The translations under genes were made by a program, and so were the position numbers. Shown here piece by piece: positions 1-8,771 of a stretch of DNA of 38,940 nucleotides (position 1 is the stretch's first letter; the number at the start of each line of letters is the position of its first letter). The DNA is from Lachnospiraceae bacterium (GTDB lineage: Bacteria > Bacillota > Clostridia > Lachnospirales > Lachnospiraceae). The notes beneath the pieces were generated by a model. That model worked only from the letters and a program-made list of their open reading frames with translations, was not told where the DNA came from and ran no database searches. The DNA lies in the NCBI GenBank assembly GCA_017461775.1, contig JAFTXD010000144.1, positions 1 through 38,940 on the forward strand. The letters are read 5' to 3'.

Positions 1-162
1 GATGACCATAATTATGTGGTGACTGTTCCAGGATGTGGTGGACAGGAGACAAAGTATACTTGTTCAGTTTGTGGTGATTCCAAGTTTGTTGAGGAATATT
101 TAAGGTGTTTGGATAGTAATGGAGACAACTACTGTGACATTGGAGGATGTTACCTTGAATAA
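1..162 (+). CDS. C-terminal end of a Cys-rich protein (5' cut by window)
   Basis: Frame 1 is open from the first base to a TAA at 160-162, giving 53 residues of the C-terminus of a gene that starts outside the window. The visible part has paired cysteines (a GCGG segment, CSVC, then three more Cys near the end) and an acidic DSNGDNYCD segment. Spaced CxxC pairs of this kind also occur in the next protein, so the two are probably related surface proteins of one cluster. The stop overlaps the TTG start of the next gene, which suggests translational coupling. A shadow frame is possible because the piece is short, but the Cys pattern and the overlap argue for a real gene. No function can be assigned. 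Confidence 0.6.
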   Translation, partial: DDHNYVVTVPGCGGQETKYTCSVCGDSKFVEEYLRCLDSNGDNYCDIGGCYLE

Positions 163-3100
163 GAGAAGAAAAAATAAATTATTTCGGCTGGCATTAGGAG
201 TTCTAATGTCAGTTTTTTTATGGACAAACAGTACAGCTGTAGCAGAAGCTGATACTTATACGGAGATGATGAGCCAGTTTCCAGGCGTAACTGTTTCGGA
301 TGACGGAACCGGCTGGACAACGGATTATAAGCTGCAGATTGCAGAACGTCATAACTATGGATATACGGTAACTACGGGAGCTACATCTACCAAGGCGGAG
401 GCTGGTCAGGGAGAACATTATTATTCCAAGGATGCCACCGGATTGATTCCTATCAGTAAGTGGACGTTAAGGCATCCGCCGGCACAGTGTATTCATGATC
501 ATGATTATCATCAAAATAAATATGGAGGATTTGAAATTGGAAACCAGATATGCGGAACCTCCTATAGCTCCGGCTGGTTTGCGACCTGTGCTAACTGTAA
601 TGAGGAGATAGAGCATTTCGTCTATTCCCGGGAGAGCACGGTAAGTGGAATTACCTTTATTCCGGCAGATTCCCTTTATGTGTATGTATGTCCATTCTGT
701 AATAACATGGAGCAGGGTGTAGAATATTCCCACAGATGCTTCAGCTATGTTTCCAAGAATTATTACCGGATACAGTACGTGGCAAATTATCCGGCTGATT
801 CTCCTAATACGGAAGGGTGGATGACGCCCACAAAACATATGGTAGATAATGCGACAGAGTATGAAGGAAAGCCAGCAACTGAGAGGGGATTTACGGATAC
901 CCATTTAAGAAAGAATACATATTACGCAGAAGGATATGTTTTTACTGGATGGAATACAGAGATTGATGGAAGTGGAACATCTTACGCGGATGAAGAAGCA
1001 ATAAATCTTTGCCCCGATGAAGATGGAAAACGATACATCCTTTTCGCCCAATGGGAACGCAAGTCCTCCACCCTCGTCATCGACGAAAACGGTGGTACCT
1101 ATTACGGCTATACTGGCCCCATCACCCAGGACTACGGTTCCACCTGGGAATTTGAGGAGAGTAAGATAACTCCTCCGGCCGGTCCTACCGTAACCTTTGA
1201 ACATAACGGTGGTAGTGGTACAGCCAGCATCCAGTCCACGAAGTCTTATAAGAGCTTCACCATCTCCACACCTACCCATGGTCTGCTCGTCGGCAACAGG
1301 TACACCTTCCTTGGAGCCAGTACCACGGATACCATCACCTTAAACTACAGGCAGAACAGCATCATCCTGCCCACCAGTACCCGCAGCGGCTACTCCTTTG
1401 CAGGTTGGTACTTCGATGAAGCCTGTACAAAGCCGGTGGGCGTGGCTGGAGATGAGTACATGCCGCCGGGGGATGTGACCTTATATGCCCTTTGGGCAGA
1501 CCTGGTTCTTACCAGCGTGGATGATTACGATTCCAACGGCGGAAAGGGTGCGGTAGATCTTAGCTGGATACAGGGAGATGGAGAGAACAAGATATACCAG
1601 GTGTACCAGTATTCGGAGCTGGATGCTGCGCCAAAGCAGGTAGGCTCTGCCACGGATACCGGCGTAGGAGAAAGTGTAAGTGAGACCTTCACCTTTACCG
1701 GGGATACCTCCAAAACCTATACGGTACCGGCCAGTGGTTACTATACCCTGGTTCTGGACGGTGCCCAGGGTGGAAATTACACGGATACCACTACCGGTAC
1801 CACTTATACCGGCGGTCTGGGCGGACGAACCACAGCTCGTATTTATCTAGAGCAGGGGGAAATCCTCACCTACAATATCGGTGGCCAGAACGGCTATAAC
1901 GGCGGTGGAAAAGCCACGGATTACGGAAATGGCGGAGGTTACAGTATTGTAAGCTCTAACTTAAAAGGTGAGCTTCTTATCGCCGGCGGTGGCGCAGGTG
2001 CTACCGACATAAGCAATGGTAATCCCGGAGGAGATGGAACCGGACTTACCACAGGCCGGGACGGCCAGGACGGCATGGCCGGAGGCGGTGGAGGTGCCCA
2101 GGGCGGCAGCTCAGAAGATAAAACGGAAGCTCCCCATGTCCACTCCGGAAATAAACTTCAGGGCGGCGGATGCTACACGGTTCCTATTTATGGGCATAGG
2201 GAGCATACGGAGGTAATGAGTGTTGCCGGCAGCTGTTATACTACTTTTGTGAATAAATCTTGTACAGTAACCCATTACTGTACACATACCATTGAAGACG
2301 CAGTCTGGACTTGTAATGTAAACAATTGCGGCACAACGGTTTACGGTAAAAAATGTTTTTACGGATGGGCTGATTGCGCCGGGAACTGGCAGCCATGTGG
2401 CGGTTCCACTTTATATAATGGTGTATGTTCTGTCTGTGGGGCAACACAGGGCACACCAACTGTGGCAAATGGTGGTATACAAAATGGTGGATGTAACCAG
2501 TCATGCAGCGGCCAAGGACACACCTGTGGCGGAATGAATGGTTACGCCTGTTCTCTTCAGGATTCCGATGTGGTGACAGAATGGGCTCTTGGATGCGGAC
2601 ATGAAGCATATGCCCCATACGTAATGGAAACCGAAGAATATGCCAATTTCACATATCAGAAAGGAACCGGTCACAGCCAGAAGGTATATTCCGGCTATTC
2701 TGCTATGGAGCAGGTATCCTACTATGGGGCTTATTATTATAAAACCACCGCCGGAAATCTGGTTTTGAAAAGTTCCGTAATTGAAACGCCGGATACAGGA
2801 AATCTGTTCTTTGATGTCAGCAATTATATTTATGAAGGAGAGAATGTTTATCAGACAGGTGCCCACTTATCCAATACTTCCTATACGGTGTCTGTATTAA
2901 ATGCAGATACCGGCACGATAATTGCAACCAGGGATATTATTTCTAATGGGATAGCTCATACAGAAACCGGTACGAGCACTAACATGACATGTACGGTTTC
3001 CGGATGTCCCGGAACCCATTCCATTACTGTATATGACTGGGAATATACAGAAAATGCGGCTGATATCTTTATATCAGGCACCCGTAAAAAATATGCAGCC

Positions 3101-5056
3101 TTGAGTACATATCACAACGGTTCCCAAGGTGCCGTTAAAGCCTATGATATAGTGGATGCTGCGGTGATGGTGCCGATTACGGATGATGTAAATAACGTGC
3201 AGATTGTTGTTGATATGGGTCTTAATTCTTCTGCCGGGAATGTTACCTCCTTTCTTTCTAATATCCAGTACCAGTGGAATGGAAACGGGGAAATGACTGA
3301 TACCCCAAAGGAGGCCGTTGCCTATGGAGGCAGCAACTATGTGAATGATACATACTGTACCACCTATGATTCCGAAAGCGGCGTTGTAACCGGTAACGGC
3401 TTGCTGTCCATCACCTCCGAGAGTACCGGATTTGTTACTTCTACAACCCTTAGTGATGTTGCTGCAACAGATATGGCTGCGCCGGATGCTGTGGATATAG
3501 ATACCGTGGTGAAAACCGGTATCAGTAAGACCCAGTACCGGATCACCTTTGATAAACCGGCCGACCATGGAACAGCTTATTACCACTACGTAAAAAGCTT
3601 TGATTCCTCGACCGGAGATGAATCCCTGACATCCAATACAACCCTAAATACGCTGACCAGCGGTGTGGCAAGGTATTATTACATTTATGATACCTCTTCA
3701 TCCACCGGTGTAACCTCGGCAGCATCCTATGTGACCACGGAGAGCATTACCGTGACCGTTCCGGCGGCAGGCACCACAAAGTACCTCCACATCGCCGCAG
3801 CGGATAAGGCCGGCAATTTAAGCCAGACCATTCATATCACCTTAAGAGAACCGGCGCTGGAGACGGATGTGGTGTATGAGCCGGAGCCGAATACGGAACA
3901 GATACAGATTACCTTGGGCGATGGCGTAGCTACCGGCGCAGATGACCGGACCTTCTATGTCAGAAGTGATGGAAATGCCGTCATCGAGCTTTCCGAATAT
4001 GCTTATCTGACCGACGACGGATCCCGGGCGGCGGCCCAGGTGGATACCGTAAGATGGAATGTATGTAATACGGCCTTTGGCATTTATGAATGGGCAGAGT
4101 CCATTATTCCGTATGCACCGGATACAGATACCATCGTATACGGTAACGATGAGCTCCAGACAGGTGCGTCCGCCCAGGACAGAATGCAGCTCTATGGGGT
4201 GGAGGCCAAGAGATACGGCGCAGATGCGGTGGATGTATTCCACAGGTACACGATACCAGGTACCTACAGCGGCCAGACCTTTGTGGTGTACCCGGGCGCG
4301 TATACCACCTATCAGCACAAGCTGTATGCTTCAGATGATGCTGCGGACAGGGGCAACTACATCAGCCTTATCTGTGATGGTGTGGCGCCGGTGATTAGTG
4401 GATTGGATGCGATTGTCGACGTGGATGTGCTGAATATGACGGAGGCGGAGAAGACCTTCACCATCACTGCTACGGATGACCTTAGCGGCCTGCAGGACTT
4501 TACCATCACCCTAAATAACCGGGACTGCGCTATGACCAAAATCTACCGGGATGAGGACGATGGTGCTAAGGATGGTGTAATAACCATTTTGGTGCCGAAG
4601 TTTGTGGAAGGAGATTTGACCGGAATAGAGTTTTGTGGTGATTTCACAGTGACGGGGAGCGCAGTGGATAAGGTTGGAAATGTGCGGCTGGAAAAGGTGG
4701 AGAGCTTGGAAGTAGCACTGACCGCGGATTTACAGCGGATGCTGGCCCCTCATGCCCCCATCTTCAAATGTGGAGAAAGCGGCATCTTGACAGTGAACAC
4801 ATGGGGATATGTGGAAAAGGTGCAGGTGCAGTTCCCGGAGTGTCTGGGGCTGGATACCATGTATGTTTATGAGGAGCCGCCATACACAAAGCAGGAGCAG
4901 CTGGAGTTTATGATACCCCTTGATTTTCCGGAAGGAGATTACACGGTGATAGTGACCGGATATAAAACGGGAACTATGCTGGAGCAAAGCCCGGAAATTT
5001 TACATTTTACAGTGCGAGGAAGTGTGCTTGATGAGTTACGGACCAGATTGCGTTAG
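155..5056 (+). CDS. Giant exported Cys/Gly-rich surface protein with InlB-type repeats
   Basis: 1633 residues if translation starts at TTG 155, which has a GGAGGA box at 142-147 with 7-nt spacing. The open frame begins earlier, at ATG 119, but that start has no comparable site and would bury the signal peptide. From TTG the protein begins with a basic stretch (NKRRKNK) and a hydrophobic core, a classic Sec signal. Visible parts in order: a Cys/His-rich region with CANC and CPFC pairs; two Listeria–Bacteroides (InlB B-type) repeats near residues 256-300 and 411-450, each with GW and ending in AQW or ALW; a glycine-rich ALK-like region near 530-668; a second Cys/His-rich region near 672-822; then beta-rich Ig- or FN3-like segments to the end. 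There is no LPXTG motif and no C-terminal membrane segment. Next to a prepilin peptidase it could be a pilus-associated adhesin (inference). Confidence 0.85.
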   Translation: MNKRRKNKLFRLALGVLMSVFLWTNSTAVAEADTYTEMMSQFPGVTVSDDGTGWTTDYKLQIAERHNYGYTVTTGATSTKAEAGQGEHYYSKDATGLIPISKWTLRHPPAQCIHDHDYHQNKYGGFEIGNQICGTSYSSGWFATCANCNEEIEHFVYSRESTVSGITFIPADSLYVYVCPFCNNMEQGVEYSHRCFSYVSKNYYRIQYVANYPADSPNTEGWMTPTKHMVDNATEYEGKPATERGFTDTHLRKNTYYAEGYVFTGWNTEIDGSGTSYADEEAINLCPDEDGKRYILFAQWERKSSTLVIDENGGTYYGYTGPITQDYGSTWEFEESKITPPAGPTVTFEHNGGSGTASIQSTKSYKSFTISTPTHGLLVGNRYTFLGASTTDTITLNYRQNSIILPTSTRSGYSFAGWYFDEACTKPVGVAGDEYMPPGDVTLYALWADLVLTSVDDYDSNGGKGAVDLSWIQGDGENKIYQVYQYSELDAAPKQVGSATDTGVGESVSETFTFTGDTSKTYTVPASGYYTLVLDGAQGGNYTDTTTGTTYTGGLGGRTTARIYLEQGEILTYNIGGQNGYNGGGKATDYGNGGGYSIVSSNLKGELLIAGGGAGATDISNGNPGGDGTGLTTGRDGQDGMAGGGGGAQGGSSEDKTEAPHVHSGNKLQGGGCYTVPIYGHREHTEVMSVAGSCYTTFVNKSCTVTHYCTHTIEDAVWTCNVNNCGTTVYGKKCFYGWADCAGNWQPCGGSTLYNGVCSVCGATQGTPTVANGGIQNGGCNQSCSGQGHTCGGMNGYACSLQDSDVVTEWALGCGHEAYAPYVMETEEYANFTYQKGTGHSQKVYSGYSAMEQVSYYGAYYYKTTAGNLVLKSSVIETPDTGNLFFDVSNYIYEGENVYQTGAHLSNTSYTVSVLNADTGTIIATRDIISNGIAHTETGTSTNMTCTVSGCPGTHSITVYDWEYTENAADIFISGTRKKYAALSTYHNGSQGAVKAYDIVDAAVMVPITDDVNNVQIVVDMGLNSSAGNVTSFLSNIQYQWNGNGEMTDTPKEAVAYGGSNYVNDTYCTTYDSESGVVTGNGLLSITSESTGFVTSTTLSDVAATDMAAPDAVDIDTVVKTGISKTQYRITFDKPADHGTAYYHYVKSFDSSTGDESLTSNTTLNTLTSGVARYYYIYDTSSSTGVTSAASYVTTESITVTVPAAGTTKYLHIAAADKAGNLSQTIHITLREPALETDVVYEPEPNTEQIQITLGDGVATGADDRTFYVRSDGNAVIELSEYAYLTDDGSRAAAQVDTVRWNVCNTAFGIYEWAESIIPYAPDTDTIVYGNDELQTGASAQDRMQLYGVEAKRYGADAVDVFHRYTIPGTYSGQTFVVYPGAYTTYQHKLYASDDAADRGNYISLICDGVAPVISGLDAIVDVDVLNMTEAEKTFTITATDDLSGLQDFTITLNNRDCAMTKIYRDEDDGAKDGVITILVPKFVEGDLTGIEFCGDFTVTGSAVDKVGNVRLEKVESLEVALTADLQRMLAPHAPIFKCGESGILTVNTWGYVEKVQVQFPECLGLDTMYVYEEPPYTKQEQLEFMIPLDFPEGDYTVIVTGYKTGTMLEQSPEILHFTVRGSVLDELRTRLR

Positions 5057-5672
5057 AGAAAGTATGTGGCAAGATGTTTTTTGGGGAGGTTTGACCGGAG
5101 CGCTTACCTTTGGTGTGGTGATGGCGCTGCTGTTTTATTTGCAGAAGAGAGACGAGGAGCTACGCATAGAAGTGAGCGAGTGTGGGTACATGGGACTGTT
5201 TGCGCTCTGTGTGTTTATGGGAGGTGGCATTTTTTGTCTGGAGCAGGGGAACTACGTGAGAATGGTAACCGGAATCCTGATGCTGGCATACCTCACTCTT
5301 TGTAGTATCACGGACCGGTATATGCAACAGGTCTATGACAACGTGCAGTTGTATGCAGGCATTCTTCTGGCTGCCTTGGCTTTTTGCAGGGAAATACCAC
5401 CCGGTGTGGGGGCAGAGCTGATTGTCTTTGGCATAGTGCAGGGGTTTTTGTTTCGTCGGATGTATGGGGAGGGGGATGTGATGGGATTTCTCATCTGTGC
5501 ATTATCACTTGTGGAAAAGGGCATTTTGATATGGATGGTGCACATGGCCATCACCTATATCCTGCTCGGAATCGTACAGGGGAGGAAGAAAAATGTGGGC
5601 AGAGATGGCAATTTAAGAGTTCCGGTTCCCCTATTTCCTTATATGGCCTGTGCCTACATATTTGTTTTTTAA
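5031..5672 (+). CDS. Prepilin peptidase, A24 (TadV/CpaA-like)
   Basis: About 213 residues with several hydrophobic helices. A24 aspartic peptidases cut the leader of type IV or Flp pilins at the inner face of the membrane and use two Asp. Both are visible: Asp95 in SITDRYMQQVYD at the end of a hydrophobic segment, and Asp149 in GEGDVMG, the family GxGD motif. The protein lacks the long N-terminal methylase domain of PilD and so resembles the short TadV/CpaA type. It overlaps the end of the giant surface protein. The frame opens at GTG 5022, but ATG 5031 has better spacing from GAGGA at 5015-5019; ATG 5064 is another possible start. The context suggests the tail of a Tad/Flp pilus locus lying mostly outside the window. 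Confidence 0.82.
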   Translation: MSYGPDCVRESMWQDVFWGGLTGALTFGVVMALLFYLQKRDEELRIEVSECGYMGLFALCVFMGGGIFCLEQGNYVRMVTGILMLAYLTLCSITDRYMQQVYDNVQLYAGILLAALAFCREIPPGVGAELIVFGIVQGFLFRRMYGEGDVMGFLICALSLVEKGILIWMVHMAITYILLGIVQGRKKNVGRDGNLRVPVPLFPYMACAYIFVF

Positions 5673-5685
5673 ACCGGTGCCGGTG

Positions 5686-5714
5686 TTGTGCCAAAGTTTT
5701 GAGTGTGGTATGAT
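5686..5714 (+). promoter_or_regulatory. Predicted sigma-A promoter of the GT2 gene
   Basis: TTGTGC at 5686-5691, a 17-nt spacer, then TATGAT at 5709-5714. It lies 66 nt upstream of the glycosyltransferase start. Confidence 0.6.
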
Positions 5715-5758
5715 TTAACTGTTCAGGGCCTGCAAGGTATGGGCCTTGGATAGTTAAA
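5714..5758 (+). promoter_or_regulatory. Two-tier inverted repeat in the GT2 leader
   Basis: TTTAACT (5714-5720) pairs perfectly with AGTTAAA (5752-5758). Inside it, after a 3x3 internal loop, CAGGGCC (5724-5730) pairs with GGCCTTG (5742-5748) with one G-U. No T-run follows, so it is not a normal terminator. It starts at the -10 box and covers the expected transcription start, so it could be an operator or a 5'-UTR hairpin. Confidence 0.5.
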
Positions 5759-5779
5759 GCAGATATAGAGAGGTATGGC

Positions 5780-6796
5780 ATGGTTTCTATCAGCTTGTGC
5801 ATGATTGTGAAAAATGAAGAGGCAATTCTTAGAAGATGCTTGGATTCTGTGGCAGATTTGATGGATGAGATTATTATCGTGGATACCGGTTCTGTGGATG
5901 GAACCAAGGCCATTGCCGCAGAATATACGGATAAGATATATGATTTTGCCTGGGTGGATGACTTCAGCGCTGCCAGAAATTTTGCCTTTTCCAAAGCGTC
6001 CATGGATTACATTTATTCTGCGGATGCGGACGAGGTGCTGAATCAGGAAAACAGAGAGCGGTTTAGAGTGCTGAAGGAGAGTCTCATACCGGAGATTGAG
6101 ATTGTGCAGATGAAGTATGGGAACCAGATGCATTTGGGCACGGTCTACAATTTTGATGAGGAGTATCGTCCTAAGCTGTTTAAGAGATTGCGGGAATTTC
6201 GCTGGATAGAGCCCATTCATGAGACCATTCAGACGGATCCGGTGGTGTATGACAGTGATATTGTGATTACCCATATGCCCACAAGTGCCCACGGAAGCCG
6301 GGATTTGTGCGCCTTCCGTAAGCAGATAGATGCCGGAATGGGTCTTTCCCGGAGACTGCGGGAGATGTATGCCCGGGAGCTTTTGATGGTGGGGGAAAGA
6401 GAGGATTTACTGGCAGCGGAGAATTACTTTGCACAGCTGTGCTGCGAGGAGGGGATTTCCGTGGAGGAAAGCAAGGAATGCTACAGTGTTCTGACCCGTA
6501 TCGCCATGGAGAAGGAGGATGCCGCCATGCTGATGAAATATGCGTTAAAAGCGGTTCTTACAGAAAGCTGTAGTGAGGTTTGTCTGGAGTTGGGGCATTT
6601 TTATGAGCGGGCACAGGATTTGGAGGAAGCAAGCATCTGGTATTACAATGCTGCATTTGAGACCGTTCCGGTGTTGGTTAAGGCAGCCGGAGATGAGCAG
6701 GCGCTGGAAGGATTGATACACATTTATGAACAGATGGGTCTTACAGAGCAGGCGGAGAGCTATCGTCAGGAGCTGCTGGGCCGCAGGGAGGCTTAG
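5780..6796 (+). CDS. GT2 glycosyltransferase with C-terminal TPR-like helices
   Basis: 338 residues. The N-terminal half is a GT-A fold family 2 glycosyltransferase: it opens with ISLCMIVKNEE and continues with IIVDTGSVDGT (nucleotide binding) and SADADEVL, the DxD-type metal/nucleotide-sugar site near residue 80. The C-terminal half is helical and TPR-like, with repeated alanine/tyrosine patterns (YERAQDLEEASIWYYNAA). GT2–TPR proteins of this type, including SunS-like enzymes, transfer sugars to proteins or peptides, but the acceptor here is unknown. There is no signal peptide or membrane segment, so it is probably cytoplasmic. It has its own predicted promoter and leader hairpin and seems monocistronic. 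Confidence 0.85.
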   Translation: MVSISLCMIVKNEEAILRRCLDSVADLMDEIIIVDTGSVDGTKAIAAEYTDKIYDFAWVDDFSAARNFAFSKASMDYIYSADADEVLNQENRERFRVLKESLIPEIEIVQMKYGNQMHLGTVYNFDEEYRPKLFKRLREFRWIEPIHETIQTDPVVYDSDIVITHMPTSAHGSRDLCAFRKQIDAGMGLSRRLREMYARELLMVGEREDLLAAENYFAQLCCEEGISVEESKECYSVLTRIAMEKEDAAMLMKYALKAVLTESCSEVCLELGHFYERAQDLEEASIWYYNAAFETVPVLVKAAGDEQALEGLIHIYEQMGLTEQAESYRQELLGRREA

Positions 6797-6810
6797 GTAG
6801 AAGGATATAT

Positions 6811-6838
6811 TTGCAAAATATATGCAAAATGATATAAT
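6811..6838 (+). promoter_or_regulatory. Predicted promoter of hisC
   Basis: TTGCAA at 6811-6816, a 16-nt spacer and a consensus TATAAT at 6833-6838, 35 nt upstream of the hisC start. The interval has no hairpin or T-box-like structure that I can see. Confidence 0.65.
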
Positions 6839-6873
6839 AAGTACTTAATGAACTGGAAAGGTATGGAAATACA

Positions 6874-7938
6874 ATGAAGTGGGAAGATAATGTACGTAAG
6901 GTGATTCCTTATGTTCCGGGCGAGCAGCCAAATAAAGAGAAAATGATTAAATTAAATACCAATGAGTGTCCTTATCCACCTGCACCGGCAGTGGAAAAGG
7001 CACTTCGTGAAATGGATATGAGTGAATTTCGTTTATATCCGGACCCGAATATTACCGGTCTGACAGAAGGGTTGGCAGATTACTACGGCTTAAAGAAAGA
7101 GCAGGTATTTGTTGGTGTGGGAAGCGATGATGTCCTTGCCATGGCATTCCTCACCTTCTTTAACAGTGACAAGCCCATTCTTTTCCCGGATATTACTTAT
7201 TCCTTCTACGATGTGTGGGCGGATGTGTTTAAGATTCCGTATAAGCTGTGCAAATTACAGGAGGACTGGCACATCAATCCGAAGGATTATAAGCAGGAAA
7301 ACGGTGGAGTGGTTATCGCAAATCCAAATGCGCCTACCGGTCTTCTGGAAAGTCTGGAAACCATAGAGGAAATCATTAAGGCGAATCCAGACGTCATCGT
7401 TATTGTGGATGAGGCCTATGTGGATTTCGGTGGTGTATCCGCCCTTCCACTGCTGGATAAATATGAGAATCTTTTAATTGTGCAGACCTTCTCCAAATCC
7501 AGAGCTATGGCAGGTATGCGTATCGGCTATGCCTTTGGTAACGAGAAACTGATAAAGTATTTAAATGACGTGAAGTTCTCCATCAATTCCTATACCATGA
7601 ATAAGCCCTCTCAGGTGCTTGGTCTGGAAATGCTGAAGGATAAGGCATATTTTGAGGAAATTGTAGGAAAAATTGTAAAGACCAGAGAGTGGACAAAGAA
7701 GGAGCTTGCGGCTCTGGGATTCACTTTCCCGGATTCCAAGACCAACTTCATCTTTGCAAGCCACGAATCCGTTCCGGCAAAGGAGCTGTTTGAGGCATTG
7801 CAGAAGGAAAACATTTTTGTGCGTTACTTTAATAAGGAGCGACTTTCTAACAGTCTACGTATCAGTATTGGTACGGACGAGGAAATGCAGACATTGGTGG
7901 AATTCGTAAAGAGTTATATGGAAGCGCGGAGGAAATAA
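6874..7938 (+). CDS. hisC: Histidinol-phosphate aminotransferase
   Basis: 354 residues, the usual HisC length. It is a PLP-dependent class I/II aminotransferase that converts imidazole-acetol phosphate and glutamate to histidinol phosphate, and in some bacteria also handles aromatic amino acids. The N-terminus has the family motif IKLNTNECPYPP and later YPDPN. Asp179 and Tyr182 (VDEAYVDF) contact the cofactor, and Lys208 in TFSKSRAMAGMRIGY is the Schiff-base lysine. It stands apart from other his genes and is joined directly to a methyltransferase, with no gap between its stop and the next start. Isolated hisC copies are common in Clostridia, so a broader aromatic role cannot be excluded. Confidence 0.93.
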   Translation: MKWEDNVRKVIPYVPGEQPNKEKMIKLNTNECPYPPAPAVEKALREMDMSEFRLYPDPNITGLTEGLADYYGLKKEQVFVGVGSDDVLAMAFLTFFNSDKPILFPDITYSFYDVWADVFKIPYKLCKLQEDWHINPKDYKQENGGVVIANPNAPTGLLESLETIEEIIKANPDVIVIVDEAYVDFGGVSALPLLDKYENLLIVQTFSKSRAMAGMRIGYAFGNEKLIKYLNDVKFSINSYTMNKPSQVLGLEMLKDKAYFEEIVGKIVKTREWTKKELAALGFTFPDSKTNFIFASHESVPAKELFEALQKENIFVRYFNKERLSNSLRISIGTDEEMQTLVEFVKSYMEARRK

Positions 7939-8736
7939 ATGGAAGCGTATACTGATTTTGCATCCGTATATGATGAATTCATGGACAATACGCCCTACGA
8001 AGAGTGGGCAGATTTTATTGAAAAGAAAATCCGGCAGTATGGTATCAGTGAGCCTAAGAGAGATAGTGAAGACCTTTTGGAATCAGAGAAAAATCTTGTG
8101 CTGGATTTGGGTTGTGGTACAGGTACCTTAACCCAGTCTTTGCATGACAGGGGCTATGATATGGTGGGGGTGGACTATTCCGAGGACATGCTCCGCATCG
8201 CCATGGAAAAGCGGGACGAGGCCGGTGCAGAAATACTTTACCTTTTGCAGGATATGCGTGAGCTGGAGCTGTACAGTACGGTAGGAACCGTGGTCAGTGT
8301 GTGTGACAGCGTGAATTATATTCTGGAAGAAGAGGAGCTACAGAGGGTTTTTGAACTGGTGAATAACTACCTTTATCCCGGTGGAATCTTTCTCTTTGAC
8401 TTTAATACCGTATATAAGTATGGGGAGGTTATCGGAGATACCACCATTGCGGAAAATCGGGAGGAATGCAGCTTTATCTGGGAAAACTACTACCATGAGG
8501 AAGAGGAAATTAACGAATATGACCTGACCATCTTCGTGGAAGAGGAGGAAGGGCTGTTTCGACGTTTCCAGGAGACCCACTATCAGAGAGGCTACACAGT
8601 GGAGACCATGCAGCGCCTGGTGGAAAATGCAGGAATGGAGATATTGGAAATTCTGGACGCTGACACTCATGAGGATGTGACCGAAGAGTCTGAGCGGATT
8701 TATATTATTGCAAAAGAGGTGCAGAAGGCACGATAG
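7939..8736 (+). CDS. SAM-dependent methyltransferase (class I)
   Basis: 265 residues. The SAM-binding motif I is clear (LVLDLGCGTGTL, near residue 55), followed by an acidic residue at the end of beta 2 (MVGVDYSEDM) and the motif region DMRELEL. The N-terminus YTDFASVYDEFMDNTPYEEW matches the family of small Methyltransf_25/11 proteins widespread in Firmicutes. The start codon follows the hisC stop directly, so the two are cotranscribed and probably translationally coupled. The substrate is not evident; the pairing with hisC is conserved in related organisms as far as I recall, but it does not show the substrate. Confidence 0.85.
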   Translation: MEAYTDFASVYDEFMDNTPYEEWADFIEKKIRQYGISEPKRDSEDLLESEKNLVLDLGCGTGTLTQSLHDRGYDMVGVDYSEDMLRIAMEKRDEAGAEILYLLQDMRELELYSTVGTVVSVCDSVNYILEEEELQRVFELVNNYLYPGGIFLFDFNTVYKYGEVIGDTTIAENREECSFIWENYYHEEEEINEYDLTIFVEEEEGLFRRFQETHYQRGYTVETMQRLVENAGMEILEILDADTHEDVTEESERIYIIAKEVQKAR

Positions 8737-8771
8737 TTTTGGTGAATTAAGTATTTAGAAAGAGTAAGAAA

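Noticed and set aside
3074-3586. Long minus-strand open frame inside the giant surface protein gene
   Set aside because: It mirrors the codon pattern of the + strand gene, has no ribosome site, and its translation looks random.
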